A stretch of 38,465 nucleotides of DNA, taken from positions 1-38,465 of the forward strand of contig JAJRSM010000073.1 of assembly GCA_024278765.1 (NCBI GenBank), given 5' to 3'. The translations under genes and the position numbers were made by a program. The notes beneath the pieces were generated by a model that saw nothing but the letters and a program-made list of their open reading frames with translations, did not search any database and was not told the DNA's origin. Of the stretch, positions 23,538 through 32,878 are shown in pieces (the stretch's first letter is position 1; the number at the start of each line of letters is the position of its first letter). Source of the stretch: Deltaproteobacteria bacterium (GTDB taxonomy: Bacteria > Desulfobacterota > GWC2-55-46 > DRQE01).

Positions 23538-23754
23538 GCACCGTGCATAATAAAAAATCTCATTAATACATTTTGCCGTGCGCAGCACCACCTGCGCTCA
23601 CTGCGTGAGAGCTAAAGCCCCTTCGGGGCAATTATAAAGCTTGTTAGGTGACGCAGCACCACCTGCGGTGGGGCAAAGTCCATTAAATCACTAAGCACCG
23701 TGCATAATAAAAAATCTTATTAATACATTTTGCTGTGCGCAGCACCGGCAATTT
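23500..23754. repeat. Two intergenic repeat units between the DnaB-like gene and glnE
   Basis: The 357-nt gap has no gene. Two units start at 23502 and 23659, each with CCACC-TGC-GGTGG, GGGGCAAA(A/G)TCCATTAAATC, ACTAAGCACCGTGCATAAT and TTAATACATTTTGC, ending in the dyad GTGC-GCA-GCAC (23578-23588 and 23735-23745). Between them lie CTCACTGCGTGAG and GCCCC-TTC-GGGGC hairpins. The first unit supplies the stop codon and last ~12 codons of the upstream gene. A different dispersed-type repeat follows at 23755-23783. Confidence 0.9.
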
Positions 23755-23783
23755 ATCATGCTGAATTTAGTTCAGCGTCTGTA
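23755..23783. repeat. Dispersed hairpin repeat (ATGCTGAA...TTCAGC type), copy 1
   Basis: TCATGCTGAATTTAGTTCAG, continuing CGTCTGTA, forms GCTGAA-TTTAG-TTCAGC. A second copy (GTCATGCTGAAGTTAGTTCA) is at 38293-38321 next to the IS30 end. Repeats of this look are widespread in intergenic DNA of many bacteria. Confidence 0.7.
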
Positions 23784-23894
23784 TTTGTTTTCATAGATTT
23801 CTCAATAATGAATACAGATCCTAAAAGCTATAACCAGTTTTTCTAAAATGGGTGGTGAGTGGAATTCTTGCCAGGTTAGTGGTATAAAATAGGG

Positions 23895-26800
23895 ATGTGT
23901 CAAGTTAGAGATATCCTGAATAAAGTAGATGCCGAAGAAGTTCTAGGGGCGATGGGTTTTACAAATGCAAGGCGTTCTATCAAAGAACTTCAGGCTCTTG
24001 AGAAGACGCCGTTTGGTGTTTACTTAGATACTATCGTAGAAAAAGCTATTACCTCTCCCTGCGCTGAAGATGCCTTGGGTGGCTTAACGGCCCTTACCGA
24101 GGTTTTATCAGCGGATATACTCAAAGATTTTTTAGCCAAAAAAGGTCGCCTTGCGCAACTGTTATTTCTCTGCGCCAGCTCGCCTTACCTTACTAGATTT
24201 CTTGTAAATAAACCGGAATGGTTCTCTTGGCTATTTCTCGAAGCAGGTCTTGAGCAAGGCATAGGTGAGGGTAGAGATGATCAAAATCAAGAGGCTCTCA
24301 CAAAAGAGCTTCGCCTCTGGCTAAGTGCTGGCGAAAGCTTTGACGAATACTCGACGATTATAAGAAGTTTTCGCAACAGAGAGTATCTTAGGCTTGGCCT
24401 GCGCGATCTGCTCGGTCTGGCTACTATGCAGGAGACAACAGCTGAACTCTCAGATCTGGCAGGTGCCTGCCTAGAGCTCGCCCACGAATTCTGCCTAAAT
24501 GAACTTACCGCCCGATACGGAGAGCCTGTTTATTTCGATAATAACAAAGCTGAAAAAAAAGCCGGGTTTTCTATCATAGCCCTTGGCAAGCTCGGCGGAC
24601 GCGAGCTTAACTTCTGCTCTGATATAGATCTCTTGTATATCTATACGACCGAGAAAGGAGAAAGTAAAGGCATCACGGGTAATAAAAGATCGGTTATTGG
24701 CCTACATTTATTTTTCCAAAAGCTTGGTCGTCAGATCACAAAGATGATCTCGACCGTCACCGATGACGGCTTTGTCTTTAGAGTAGATCTAGACCTGCGC
24801 CCCGAAGGGCGCAGCGGAGAGCTGGTAAATTCACTCAGGAGTGCCGAGGTCTATTACGAGTCTTGGGGGCGTACTTGGGAGCGCAGTGCCATGATAAAAG
24901 CACGACCAGTTGCCGGGGATATAGAGCTTGGCTTGGCATTCCTTAAGATGATAAGCCCCTTTGTCCACCGCCGCTCCATTGACTTTACTGCACTGGAAGA
25001 GATCAAGACGATGAAGGAACGTATTGATATTGATTTACTGCGCAGAAGCCCGAATACGATAGATGTTAAGCTTGGCAAGGGTGGAATCCGCGAGATTGAG
25101 TTCTTCTGTCAGGCCCTGCAACTTATTTTTGGCGGCAAAGACCCGGATATAAGAGAACGTTCAACAATGAAAACTATAGACAAGCTTAAAGATAAGGGTC
25201 TACTTAAAGAAGGCCAAGCCGACACCTTAAAGGCCGGCTATATATATCTAAGAGATCTAGAGCACCGCATCCAGATAGTAGAGGGCCGCCAGAGCCAGGC
25301 CATCCCGCTCGGTAGCGTAGAGGTAGAGCGACTTGCACGTATGATGGGCTTTAAAAGTACAGCAGAAAAAACAGCGACCGAGCTATTTCAAAGTAACTAT
25401 AAAGATACTACGGGCAAAGTCTATAACATCTATAGAACTCTGTTTTATGGTGCTGAAAACGAACTACAAAAAGAGACCTCTAAAGATATCTATCTGCTTT
25501 TCTCAGAGCTTAATGAAGAAAAAGATATCCCCGAAGAGATCGAAAAGATCCTTCGCAACTATGGCTTTTCTCCGACAAGAGAGAACCTTGATAGGATAAA
25601 ACTTCTACGCGACGCACCGAGCTATCAGCGCATATCCGCGACCTCGCGCAGTATGCGAGAAAAACTTGCACCGTTTCTGGTTGCCAAAGCCGCAGGTGCG
25701 CCAGACCCTGATATGGCAATAATAAATACCGAGCGTTTTCTCTCTACCGTTGGCGGTCGCAGGGTACTATACGCCCTGCTGGCCGAAAACCCGGAGCTTA
25801 CGACACTGCTGATTCGCGTCTTCGGCTCGAGCCTATATTTAGCAAATGCCCTGATAGAGCGCCCTGAAAACCTGGAGATTCTGCTTTCTTCCGAGCTATC
25901 TAGACCTATTAAAGAGGATTTTCTTGACGAGTTATCAAGGCTCATTTCTCGCGCTGAATTTTACGAAGAAAAACTGGATATTATCCGACACTATAAAAAC
26001 CAAGAGTTCTTCAGAATCGGGATAAACGACCTGCAAGACCGAATTACCACCAAAGAGATTTCGGATCAGATAAGTAGGCTTGCCGAGGCTATTCTAGAAG
26101 TTGCTCTCTTGCTTGCCAAGGAAGAACTTAATAACAAATACGGTAAGCCATCGTCTGACGGGTTTTTCATTATAGGTATGGGCAAACTCGGTGGTCGAGA
26201 ACTAATCTACGGATCTGACCTAGATGTGTTTTTTGCGTACTCTGAGAGTCGCAAGGAGGATAGTAAAGCCGCTACAGACTCTATAGGTATGAGCTCCGGG
26301 CCAAAGGTCATAACCGATCACGAGTACTTCGTACGCCTTGCGCAGCGCATTATCAGTGTAATCTCGGTCAAGACCTCTGAGGGCGCGGCTTTTGAGGTAG
26401 ATACCAGGCTTCGCCCCTCTGGTAACGCTGGCCCGCTTACCGTATCCAAGACGGCTCTGCTAAGCTACCACAAAAACAAGGCACAGGTCTGGGAAAGGCA
26501 GGCTGCCCTAAAAGCACGGGCCGTCGCAGGCAACATAGAAGAGGGCAAAAAGGTCGTTAAAGAACTACAAGAAACCACTGCCAAAAGAGGGCTATCGGCA
26601 GAAGAGGCTGAAGAATTACTGAAAATTAGAAAAAGAATGGAGCAGGAGATCGCCAAAGAAGACAGTGAGACCCTTAATATTAAGACCGGCTACGGAGGAC
26701 TCGTCGATATAGAGTTCGTGGCTCAGGCACTCTTTATGCGCTATAGGATAGCAAATAAAGACGCATCTCTCTCGCCCCCGGATACCCTTTCTATGCTCCA

Positions 26801-27125
26801 AGCATTACAGATCAATAAAGGGCTAAGTGACGAACAATTTCAAGTACTTAGCAGCTCATATCGTTTCTATAGATTAATAGAAACGAGATTACGCATCATG
26901 CAAGACAACGCAGACTGCAAGCTTTATTATCTTGAAACAGAAGGGATAGAGCCAGATCAAGATCTAAATAAAAGGCTTGAGGCAACGGCCTCTTTGGCCC
27001 GAAGAATAGGTTATCGCGGTAAAGCTGCCGGTCTAGAATTTGTGAAAGACTACAAAAAAAAATCAAGGCAGGTACGCAAAATATATTTAGAGATAATGAC
27101 GGTCCTTTGTAGTATTGATAGCTAG
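23895..27125 (+). CDS. glnE: Bifunctional [glutamine synthetase] adenylyltransferase/deadenylylase GlnE
   Basis: GlnE adds and removes AMP on glutamine synthetase in response to PII and glutamine, controlling nitrogen assimilation. The 1076-aa protein shows two nucleotidyltransferase domains: GKLGGRELNFCSDIDLLYIY near residue 231 (deadenylylase half) and GKLGGRELIYGSDLDVFFAY near residue 763 (adenylylase half). Each is followed by its helical domain with TWERSAMIKARPVAGD or VWERQAALKARAVAGN and GGIREIEF or GGLVDIEF. It is somewhat longer than E. coli GlnE (946 aa). The ATG at 23895 has only a weak AGGG directly before it. glnA and PII genes are not in the window. Confidence 0.94.
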   Translation: MCQVRDILNKVDAEEVLGAMGFTNARRSIKELQALEKTPFGVYLDTIVEKAITSPCAEDALGGLTALTEVLSADILKDFLAKKGRLAQLLFLCASSPYLTRFLVNKPEWFSWLFLEAGLEQGIGEGRDDQNQEALTKELRLWLSAGESFDEYSTIIRSFRNREYLRLGLRDLLGLATMQETTAELSDLAGACLELAHEFCLNELTARYGEPVYFDNNKAEKKAGFSIIALGKLGGRELNFCSDIDLLYIYTTEKGESKGITGNKRSVIGLHLFFQKLGRQITKMISTVTDDGFVFRVDLDLRPEGRSGELVNSLRSAEVYYESWGRTWERSAMIKARPVAGDIELGLAFLKMISPFVHRRSIDFTALEEIKTMKERIDIDLLRRSPNTIDVKLGKGGIREIEFFCQALQLIFGGKDPDIRERSTMKTIDKLKDKGLLKEGQADTLKAGYIYLRDLEHRIQIVEGRQSQAIPLGSVEVERLARMMGFKSTAEKTATELFQSNYKDTTGKVYNIYRTLFYGAENELQKETSKDIYLLFSELNEEKDIPEEIEKILRNYGFSPTRENLDRIKLLRDAPSYQRISATSRSMREKLAPFLVAKAAGAPDPDMAIINTERFLSTVGGRRVLYALLAENPELTTLLIRVFGSSLYLANALIERPENLEILLSSELSRPIKEDFLDELSRLISRAEFYEEKLDIIRHYKNQEFFRIGINDLQDRITTKEISDQISRLAEAILEVALLLAKEELNNKYGKPSSDGFFIIGMGKLGGRELIYGSDLDVFFAYSESRKEDSKAATDSIGMSSGPKVITDHEYFVRLAQRIISVISVKTSEGAAFEVDTRLRPSGNAGPLTVSKTALLSYHKNKAQVWERQAALKARAVAGNIEEGKKVVKELQETTAKRGLSAEEAEELLKIRKRMEQEIAKEDSETLNIKTGYGGLVDIEFVAQALFMRYRIANKDASLSPPDTLSMLQALQINKGLSDEQFQVLSSSYRFYRLIETRLRIMQDNADCKLYYLETEGIEPDQDLNKRLEATASLARRIGYRGKAAGLEFVKDYKKKSRQVRKIYLEIMTVLCSIDS

Positions 27126-27201
27126 ATATTTTCACTTATATGCCCCCTGTTTAAGAACAAATATACCTATAACCCGCAACCCGTCATTTATTAAATAAAC
27201 C

Positions 27202-27230
27202 TTGATAACTAAAGCAGTTTCTGCTAAAAT
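27202..27230 (+). promoter_or_regulatory. Sigma-70-type promoter for dnaA
   Basis: TTGATA (27202-27207), 17-bp spacer and TAAAAT (27225-27230) lie about 80 bp upstream of the dnaA ATG. A near-match to the DnaA box on the minus strand (TGTGAATAC, 27269-27277, one change from TGTGNATAA) lies just downstream and might serve autoregulation. Confidence 0.65.
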
Positions 27231-27307
27231 ATCTCTTCATTTGTCTATAATGGCTGGTAATAAACCATTGTGAATACTACTATGAATTTTTTAAAAACAA
27301 AAAACCT

Positions 27308-28663
27308 ATGGACTCTACAGAAATTTGGGAAAAATGTATTGATGATGTTAGCAAACATATCAGTGCTCAACACCTGGCAACTTGGTTTAAACCTATCAAG
27401 GTTTTAGGTGGCAGTGAGTCTACGCTTGAGTTGGAAGTACCAAATCGTTTTTTCATGGAGTGGATAAAAGATCATTACGCACTTCTTATCCAAGATGTTT
27501 TACGTAAAAATAATAAAAAAGATTTTTCTCTAAAATGGAAGGTCTCGTCATCAGGGGCGGTAAAGATAGAAAATACGCCCTTAATACCTTTACTTAAAAA
27601 GCAGACGACGACAAAAAAGAAAAAAGGTGCGAACAGTAAAAACCCTTTAAGTTCCAAGTATACTTTTAAGAACTTTGTAATCGGTAAGGATAATGAATTT
27701 GCGCATGCAGCCTGTTCTGCCGTCTCTGATCATCTTGGTAGTAAATATAATCCGCTTTTTATCTATGGCGGTGTTGGGCTCGGTAAGACCCATCTGCTCC
27801 AAGCCATAGGCAATAAAGTACTGGGAATTTCTGAGGATATAAATGTATGCTACTATACCTCAGAGCGTTTCATGAATGAATTTATTAATTACGTAAGTCG
27901 CCAGAAGATGGCTGAGTTTCGTAAAAGGTTTCGTAATGTTGATCTTCTTTTAATCGATGATATTCAGTTTTGGAGCGGTAAAGAAAGAACTCAAGAAGAA
28001 TTCTTTCATACATTCAATGCCCTTTATGAAGCCCACAAACAGATTGTCGTTACCAGTGATAAATTCCCTAAAGATATAAAGGGGATGGAAGAGAGACTTA
28101 GAAGCCGCTTTGAATGGGGTCTGGTCGCAGATATTCAGCCACCGGATACCGAGACAAAGATTGCCATACTTAAGACCAAAGCTAAAGCAGATGGAATAAC
28201 TCTCTCTGATGACGTGGCACATTGGCTAGCCTCAATAAATAGCACCAACGTACGAGAATTAGAAGGTTATCTAAACCGAGTTATTGCTGTATCGAGTCTT
28301 ACCGGTAAAGATATAAACTTGGAGATGAGTAAAGAAGCTCTCAAAAATCTGACGGGTTTTCAAGATGAACGTATACTTTCTATTGATGAGATACAGAAAG
28401 CTGTTGTTCTTCATTTTAATATTAAGATATCGGATCTTAAGTCAAAACGTAGACATAAGACTATAGCAACACCCCGCCAGATAGCGATGTATCTGGCACG
28501 TAAATACGGTACTTTTTCTTATCCAGAGATCGGCGATAGCTTTGGAGGAAAAGATCATTCTACTGCGATACATGCTGTAAAAAAGATAGAAAAAGCAGTA
28601 CAAGAAGATACAGAAATTAGAAGAGCAGTTAATAGACTTATCAACAATCTAGGTGTTGGTTAA
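27308..28663 (+). CDS. dnaA: Chromosomal replication initiator protein DnaA
   Basis: DnaA opens the origin. The 451-aa protein has the DnaB-contacting domain I (1-85), a short Lys-rich domain II (~95-115), and an AAA+ domain III with Walker A GGVGLGKTH (154-162) and LLLIDDIQFWSGKE (213-226). Domain IV has KSKRRHKTIATPRQIAMYLA and the signature FGGKDHSTAIHAVKKIE for DnaA-box binding. The start at ATG 27308 has no Shine-Dalgarno sequence, only A-rich upstream DNA, so translation may be modest. dnaN follows after 225 bp. Confidence 0.97.
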   Translation: MDSTEIWEKCIDDVSKHISAQHLATWFKPIKVLGGSESTLELEVPNRFFMEWIKDHYALLIQDVLRKNNKKDFSLKWKVSSSGAVKIENTPLIPLLKKQTTTKKKKGANSKNPLSSKYTFKNFVIGKDNEFAHAACSAVSDHLGSKYNPLFIYGGVGLGKTHLLQAIGNKVLGISEDINVCYYTSERFMNEFINYVSRQKMAEFRKRFRNVDLLLIDDIQFWSGKERTQEEFFHTFNALYEAHKQIVVTSDKFPKDIKGMEERLRSRFEWGLVADIQPPDTETKIAILKTKAKADGITLSDDVAHWLASINSTNVRELEGYLNRVIAVSSLTGKDINLEMSKEALKNLTGFQDERILSIDEIQKAVVLHFNIKISDLKSKRRHKTIATPRQIAMYLARKYGTFSYPEIGDSFGGKDHSTAIHAVKKIEKAVQEDTEIRRAVNRLINNLGVG

Positions 28664-28888
28664 CTGTGAAATCTTAGTGGACAAACCTGTATAACTTTGA
28701 CTGTTTTTATCTTTCTCTGGTTTTCTGTTGATGACTGTTTATAAAAGCATTAGTTATGAAAAAGTTATTAATAGTCTAATAACAGCTTTTTGTTTTTGTT
28801 TTTAGTAAGTTATAGTAAATATAGAGATATACACAGGCCTTACTACTATCTATTACTTTAAAATATTCTTTTATAAGGAGTAGAAAGA
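28664..28888. other. AT-rich dnaA-dnaN spacer, candidate origin or promoter region
   Basis: The spacer is strongly AT-rich with T-runs and TTATAA-like clusters. It has one near DnaA box (ATATACACA at 28827-28835, one mismatch to TTATNCACA) and weaker ones such as TTGTCCACT (minus strand, about 28676-28684). No cluster of perfect boxes is seen, so an origin here is possible but unproven; the 27126-27307 and 14.7-kb gaps are alternatives. The dnaN promoter must also lie here. Confidence 0.35.
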
Positions 28889-29989
28889 ATGAAATTCAGT
28901 ATAGATAAAAATGAATTTATAAAGATTTTGCAAAGAGTCCAGGGAATTGTAGAAAAAAGAAATACAATGCCTATCTTAGCAAATGTTCTTTTAGAATCGA
29001 CTCTGGGTGCAATCAACGTTACAGCTACAGATCTGGAGATATTTATAAAAGACAGATGTGAAGCTAATGTTACGGATGAAGGTAAAATAACGGTAAATGC
29101 CAGAAAGATCTTTGAAATAGTTAGGCAGATGCCAAAAGAAGAAATAGAGGTTAGCACTAGCGGAGATCACAAAGTAACATTAAAAAGCGGAAAATCGCGT
29201 TTTAATATTGTTGGTCTGCCGTACACAGAATTCCCTGCATTTCCGGCAATTGAAGAAGAAGGTCTTACCAGAATAGATCCAGAGGTCTTAAAGGATATGA
29301 TTGATAAAACCACATTTGCAGTATCCCAGGATGAGACGCGTTATAATATAAATGGTTTTTTTATGGAGAAGAAAGAAAATACAACCAGGTTTATAACAAC
29401 AGACGGACACCGGCTTGCTATAATTGAAAAAGATGCAGATAAGATATCAGCCGTAGCAGAAGGCGTGATTCTACCAAGAAAAGGTGTTGGAGAGTTACGT
29501 AAAATACTGGAAGAAAAAGAAGGCGCGTTTATGCTTGGTATAACAAGTAAGAGTGCGACGATGAAGAAAGATAATACACTTATTAATATAAGACTAATCG
29601 AAGGTGAATTCCCTGATTATAAGCAGGTAATACCAAAAGGAAATAATAAAGACCTTAAGGTCGATAGATCTCTATTGTTGGAATCTTTAAAGAGGGTTTC
29701 TATATTATCTTCTGATAAGGTAAAGGGTGTTAAGTTTGCGCTCTCAACGAATAAATTGGTCTTATCTACATCAAGCCCTGAGCTTGGGGATGCTACCGAA
29801 GAACTCGAAGTAGAGTATCAGGAAGAAGATCTAGAGATCGCTTTTAATGCAAAGTATTTTATAGAAGCGTTAGATGTTATAGAAGAAGAAAAAATAGTAC
29901 TTAAACTTAAAGACCAATTAAGTCCGGGGATTATTCAGCCGGAAGGTGTTAGTGAATATACCTATGTAATAATGCCGATGCGTCTTTAG
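28889..29989 (+). CDS. dnaN: DNA polymerase III beta subunit (sliding clamp)
   Basis: The clamp encircles DNA and tethers the replicative polymerase. The 366-aa protein has the three repeated clamp domains, with NTMPILANVLLES and VTATDLEIFI in the first, TRYNINGFFMEK and TTDGHRLAI in the second, and the C-terminal YVIMPMRL that lines the binding groove for clamp ligands. The ATG at 28889 follows AAGGAG by 8 nt. It lies downstream of dnaA as in most bacteria, but recF and gyrB do not follow; rpmH is next. Confidence 0.97.
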   Translation: MKFSIDKNEFIKILQRVQGIVEKRNTMPILANVLLESTLGAINVTATDLEIFIKDRCEANVTDEGKITVNARKIFEIVRQMPKEEIEVSTSGDHKVTLKSGKSRFNIVGLPYTEFPAFPAIEEEGLTRIDPEVLKDMIDKTTFAVSQDETRYNINGFFMEKKENTTRFITTDGHRLAIIEKDADKISAVAEGVILPRKGVGELRKILEEKEGAFMLGITSKSATMKKDNTLINIRLIEGEFPDYKQVIPKGNNKDLKVDRSLLLESLKRVSILSSDKVKGVKFALSTNKLVLSTSSPELGDATEELEVEYQEEDLEIAFNAKYFIEALDVIEEEKIVLKLKDQLSPGIIQPEGVSEYTYVIMPMRL

Positions 29990-30081
29990 GTAAAAAAAGA
30001 TTAAAAATTAAAAGAAAGTAATGCTTAAAAATAAAACTTCAATTAGAAGGTTGAAGACTAGAAAAAAGGAAGGATGAAAAG

Positions 30082-30234
30082 ATGAAAAGAACGTATCAGC
30101 CAAGCAATGTTAAGAGAAAAAGAACCCATGGCTTTCTTCAAAGAATGGCAACATCAGGTGGTAGAGCCGTTATTAACAGAAGAAGGGCAAAGGGTAGGAA
30201 GCGTCTCTCCGTAACAATAGGATGCAATAAGTAA
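30082..30234 (+). CDS. rpmH: 50S ribosomal protein L34
   Basis: This 50-aa gene reads [20 protein letters not shown], then [20 protein letters not shown] and RLSV, followed by a short VTIGCNK tail. It matches L34 throughout. Upstream AAGGAAGGATG provides the ribosome-binding site. It starts the conserved rpmH-rnpA-yidD-yidC cluster, with rnpA beginning 2 nt after its stop. Confidence 0.97.
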   Translation: MKRTYQPSNVKRKRTHGFLQRMATSGGRAVINRRRAKGRKRLSVTIGCNK

Positions 30235-30236
30235 TA

Positions 30237-30644
30237 GTGGTCGAGACTTGTCTTAAAGGTCACGAAAGACAGGGTTATTCTTTTGAAAGAGAAGAAAGAC
30301 TTCTTAGTAAAAAGGATTTTTTAAAGATAAGGAAAAAAGGTATAAGGCTTCTTAGTGAAAGCTTTATAATTTTTGCGCATAAGAACGATTATGATTTTAC
30401 TAGACTCGGGATAGCAGCAAGCGTCCGTGTTGGTAATGCTGTTAGGCGCAATAGAATAAAGAGACTTTTAAGAGAGTTCTTTAGACTCAATAAAAACATC
30501 TTTCCTAAATCCACAGATATCTTTATCTCCGTTAAAAAAGAAGCAAGGGTAGGCAGGCTCAGAGATATAGAGCTGGAACTTACCCCTGTCGCGAAGAAGT
30601 TATGCCAGAGACAAGGGCGGGTAACGAAACCCCCGAAGCTTTAA
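30237..30644 (+). CDS. rnpA: Ribonuclease P protein component
   Basis: RnpA assists the catalytic RNA in maturing tRNA 5' ends. The 135-aa protein has LLSKKDFLKIRKKG and the RNR signature RLGIAASVRVGNAVRRNRIK followed by RLLREFFR. The start is a GTG at 30237, two bases after the rpmH stop and without its own Shine-Dalgarno site, so translation is probably coupled to rpmH. Confidence 0.93.
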   Translation: MVETCLKGHERQGYSFEREERLLSKKDFLKIRKKGIRLLSESFIIFAHKNDYDFTRLGIAASVRVGNAVRRNRIKRLLREFFRLNKNIFPKSTDIFISVKKEARVGRLRDIELELTPVAKKLCQRQGRVTKPPKL

Positions 30645-30680
30645 AGAACAATATTTTTAAAAGGTCTAAGGTTTTTTAAG

Positions 30681-30956
30681 ATGATAAAAAAAATATTAAG
30701 TCTCTTTATCGTTTTTTACCAGAAAGTAATTTCACCAGGTCTGCCAAGAACCTGCCGTTTTTATCCGTCTTGTTCTGAGTATGCTTTGGGTTCTATTGCA
30801 GAGCACGGCGCAGGTATGGGTCTGCTAAAGGCCACGTGGAGAATCCTTAGGTGTCATCCGTTAAGTAACGGTGGTTTTGATCCGGTTATCAAGAAAGCAA
30901 GTGAAGTGAAAATAAGTTTAAACTCATCACCTCTTAAGAGAAAAGCGAGAATATGA
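30681..30956 (+). CDS. yidD: Membrane protein insertion efficiency factor YidD
   Basis: This 91-aa protein has the full YidD pattern: FYQKVISPGLPRTCRFYPSC, SEYALGSI, and GLLKATWRILRCHPLSNGGF followed by DPV. It is a small amphipathic inner-membrane-associated protein that aids membrane insertion by YidC. Its TGA overlaps the yidC ATG by 4 nt. Confidence 0.96.
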   Translation: MIKKILSLFIVFYQKVISPGLPRTCRFYPSCSEYALGSIAEHGAGMGLLKATWRILRCHPLSNGGFDPVIKKASEVKISLNSSPLKRKARI

Positions 30957-32749
30957 AAAACGATAAAAGAACTATAATACTTTTAATATTAACGATTGTG
31001 ATTCTCTTCGGATATCCGTATGCAATGAAGTTTTTCTTTCCGCCAACGGCAGAGGAGATAGCAAGACAGGTGGAAAAGCAGGCCAAGTTAGAGGCCGAGG
31101 GGAAAGTAGAAAAAATAGATATGGTGGAATCTTCGATGCTGAAGAAGTACTCTGCCTCAGATATAAAACCGAGCGAGAAAGAAGAGTTGATAACCATTGA
31201 GACTCCTCTTTACAGGGCTGTGATCTCAAGCTGGGGCGGTGGCGTAAAGAGCTGGGAACTTAAGAAGTTCCATAAGACGCGTGATCCACACTCGCCGCTT
31301 ATAAATATTGCCCCGGTGCTGCATATAGAAGACACAAATCGACCTCTGCTCAGCAGGTTGGAGATGGAAGGCGCGCCTTCGGTTATTCCGTTTACACCTT
31401 CTAAGACAACAATAAACCTAGGTGCAGGTGAGGTAGAGACCCTGCGTCTTCGCTGGAAAGGTATTGGCGGGGTGATGCTTGAGAAGGACTATACCTTTAA
31501 CGCAGAGACCTATGGAGTTAAGACCGTAGTCAATGTTATTAATAATACAGGCGTACAGATAGATGGTCGCCTGGCTACAGACCTGACCAATTTCTATAAA
31601 AAACCTGGTGAAGGTGATGAAAAAAGTAGCTATGATTTTCATACAGGCCCAGTCATAAAGGGGGCGGGTAAGATAAAGCGTCCGGATATAGAAGAGCCTA
31701 ATCGTGAGTCCGGCGATGACCCTATCGCATGGATAGGGTTGGAAGATAAATATTTTCTGATGGCACTTATTCCGCCTTTTGAGGCAAAGGGTAAGCAGGT
31801 AGAAGAAAGCGAGACCGACCGTTATGCCACGGTCTCTAAAACTTTGTGGGTGGCAGATGTCTCGGAAGACGAATTTTCTTCGGCAACGCTAGCAAGAGTC
31901 TCTCTGGTAGAAAAGATAAGGCTCGCCCCAGGTGAGACCGCAACCATAGAGCATACAGCCTTTATGGGTGTTAAAGACTATAATCGTCTTAAAAAGATAG
32001 GCAACCGTCTGGAAGAGGCTATAGAGTTTGGCTATTTTGCTGTTATCGCAAAGCCGTGTCTGGTTTTACTTAACTTCTTTAATAAGTATGCAAATAACTA
32101 CGGTATAGCAATAATTCTACTTACCATACTCTTCAAGATAATTTTCTATCCTTTAACAAAGTATGGCTTAAAGTCTATGAAGAATATGCAGACTATGCAG
32201 CCGCAGATGAAGGCCATTAAAGAAAAGTATAAAGATGATAAAGCCAAGAAGAACAAAGCTACAATGGAGCTTTATAAGCGCAACAAGATTAATCCAATGG
32301 GTGGATGCCTTCCGATGATCCTGCAGATCCCGGTTTTTATCGGTCTCTACGAGGTATTGGCAGTTGCAATTGAACTTCGTCACGCTCCTTTTGCTTTCTG
32401 GCTGGTAGACCTCTCGGCCAAAGACCCTTACTATATAACACCGGTTCTGATGGGTATCTCAATGTTCTTGCATCAGAAGATGACTCCTTCGGCTATGGAT
32501 CCTATGCAGGCGAAGATGATGATGATCATGCCGGTGGTAATGACCTTTATGTTCTTGAACTTTCCTTCAGGTCTGGTTCTTTACTGGCTTGTTAATAATA
32601 TTCTCTCGATTGTCCAGCAGTGGCAGGTTACGCGCGGTGCTGGTCCGCCAACTGGTGGTGGTGGAGAGAAGGGAGTTGGTAAGAAAAAAGGCGGTGGAAA
32701 GCCAAAGAGAAAATTTGCTTTGCCGGGCTTTAAGATGTTAAGGGCTTAA
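30953..32749 (+). CDS. yidC: Membrane protein insertase YidC
   Basis: YidC inserts and folds inner-membrane proteins. The 598-aa product is of the Gram-negative type. It has an N-terminal membrane segment (IILLILTIVILFGYPYAMKF) and a large periplasmic beta-sandwich domain (~60-350). The conserved five-segment core includes NYGIAIILLTILFKIIFYPL, NPMGGCLPMILQIPVFIGLY and NFPSGLVLYWLVNNILSIVQ. The C-terminus is basic and Gly/Lys-rich, suited to ribosome contact. A strong terminator follows. The khpB (jag) gene often found next is absent. Confidence 0.97.
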   Translation: MKNDKRTIILLILTIVILFGYPYAMKFFFPPTAEEIARQVEKQAKLEAEGKVEKIDMVESSMLKKYSASDIKPSEKEELITIETPLYRAVISSWGGGVKSWELKKFHKTRDPHSPLINIAPVLHIEDTNRPLLSRLEMEGAPSVIPFTPSKTTINLGAGEVETLRLRWKGIGGVMLEKDYTFNAETYGVKTVVNVINNTGVQIDGRLATDLTNFYKKPGEGDEKSSYDFHTGPVIKGAGKIKRPDIEEPNRESGDDPIAWIGLEDKYFLMALIPPFEAKGKQVEESETDRYATVSKTLWVADVSEDEFSSATLARVSLVEKIRLAPGETATIEHTAFMGVKDYNRLKKIGNRLEEAIEFGYFAVIAKPCLVLLNFFNKYANNYGIAIILLTILFKIIFYPLTKYGLKSMKNMQTMQPQMKAIKEKYKDDKAKKNKATMELYKRNKINPMGGCLPMILQIPVFIGLYEVLAVAIELRHAPFAFWLVDLSAKDPYYITPVLMGISMFLHQKMTPSAMDPMQAKMMMIMPVVMTFMFLNFPSGLVLYWLVNNILSIVQQWQVTRGAGPPTGGGGEKGVGKKKGGGKPKRKFALPGFKMLRA

Positions 32750-32782
32750 TAGAAAAGATGCGAAGAGTAAATTTCTAATACG

Positions 32783-32812
32783 GGCCGCGACCTTTGGGTC
32801 GCGGCCTTTTTA
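32783..32812 (+). terminator. Intrinsic terminator after yidC
   Basis: GGCCGCGACC-TTTG-GGTCGCGGCC is a perfect 10-bp GC-rich stem followed by TTTTT. It separates the rpmH-yidC operon from mnmE. Confidence 0.95.
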
Positions 32813-32878
32813 ACTTGTTGTAGTGTGGAAAGGCCGCCGCGACAAAAAGCATAAAACACTCAGCTCAAAAACTAAAAA

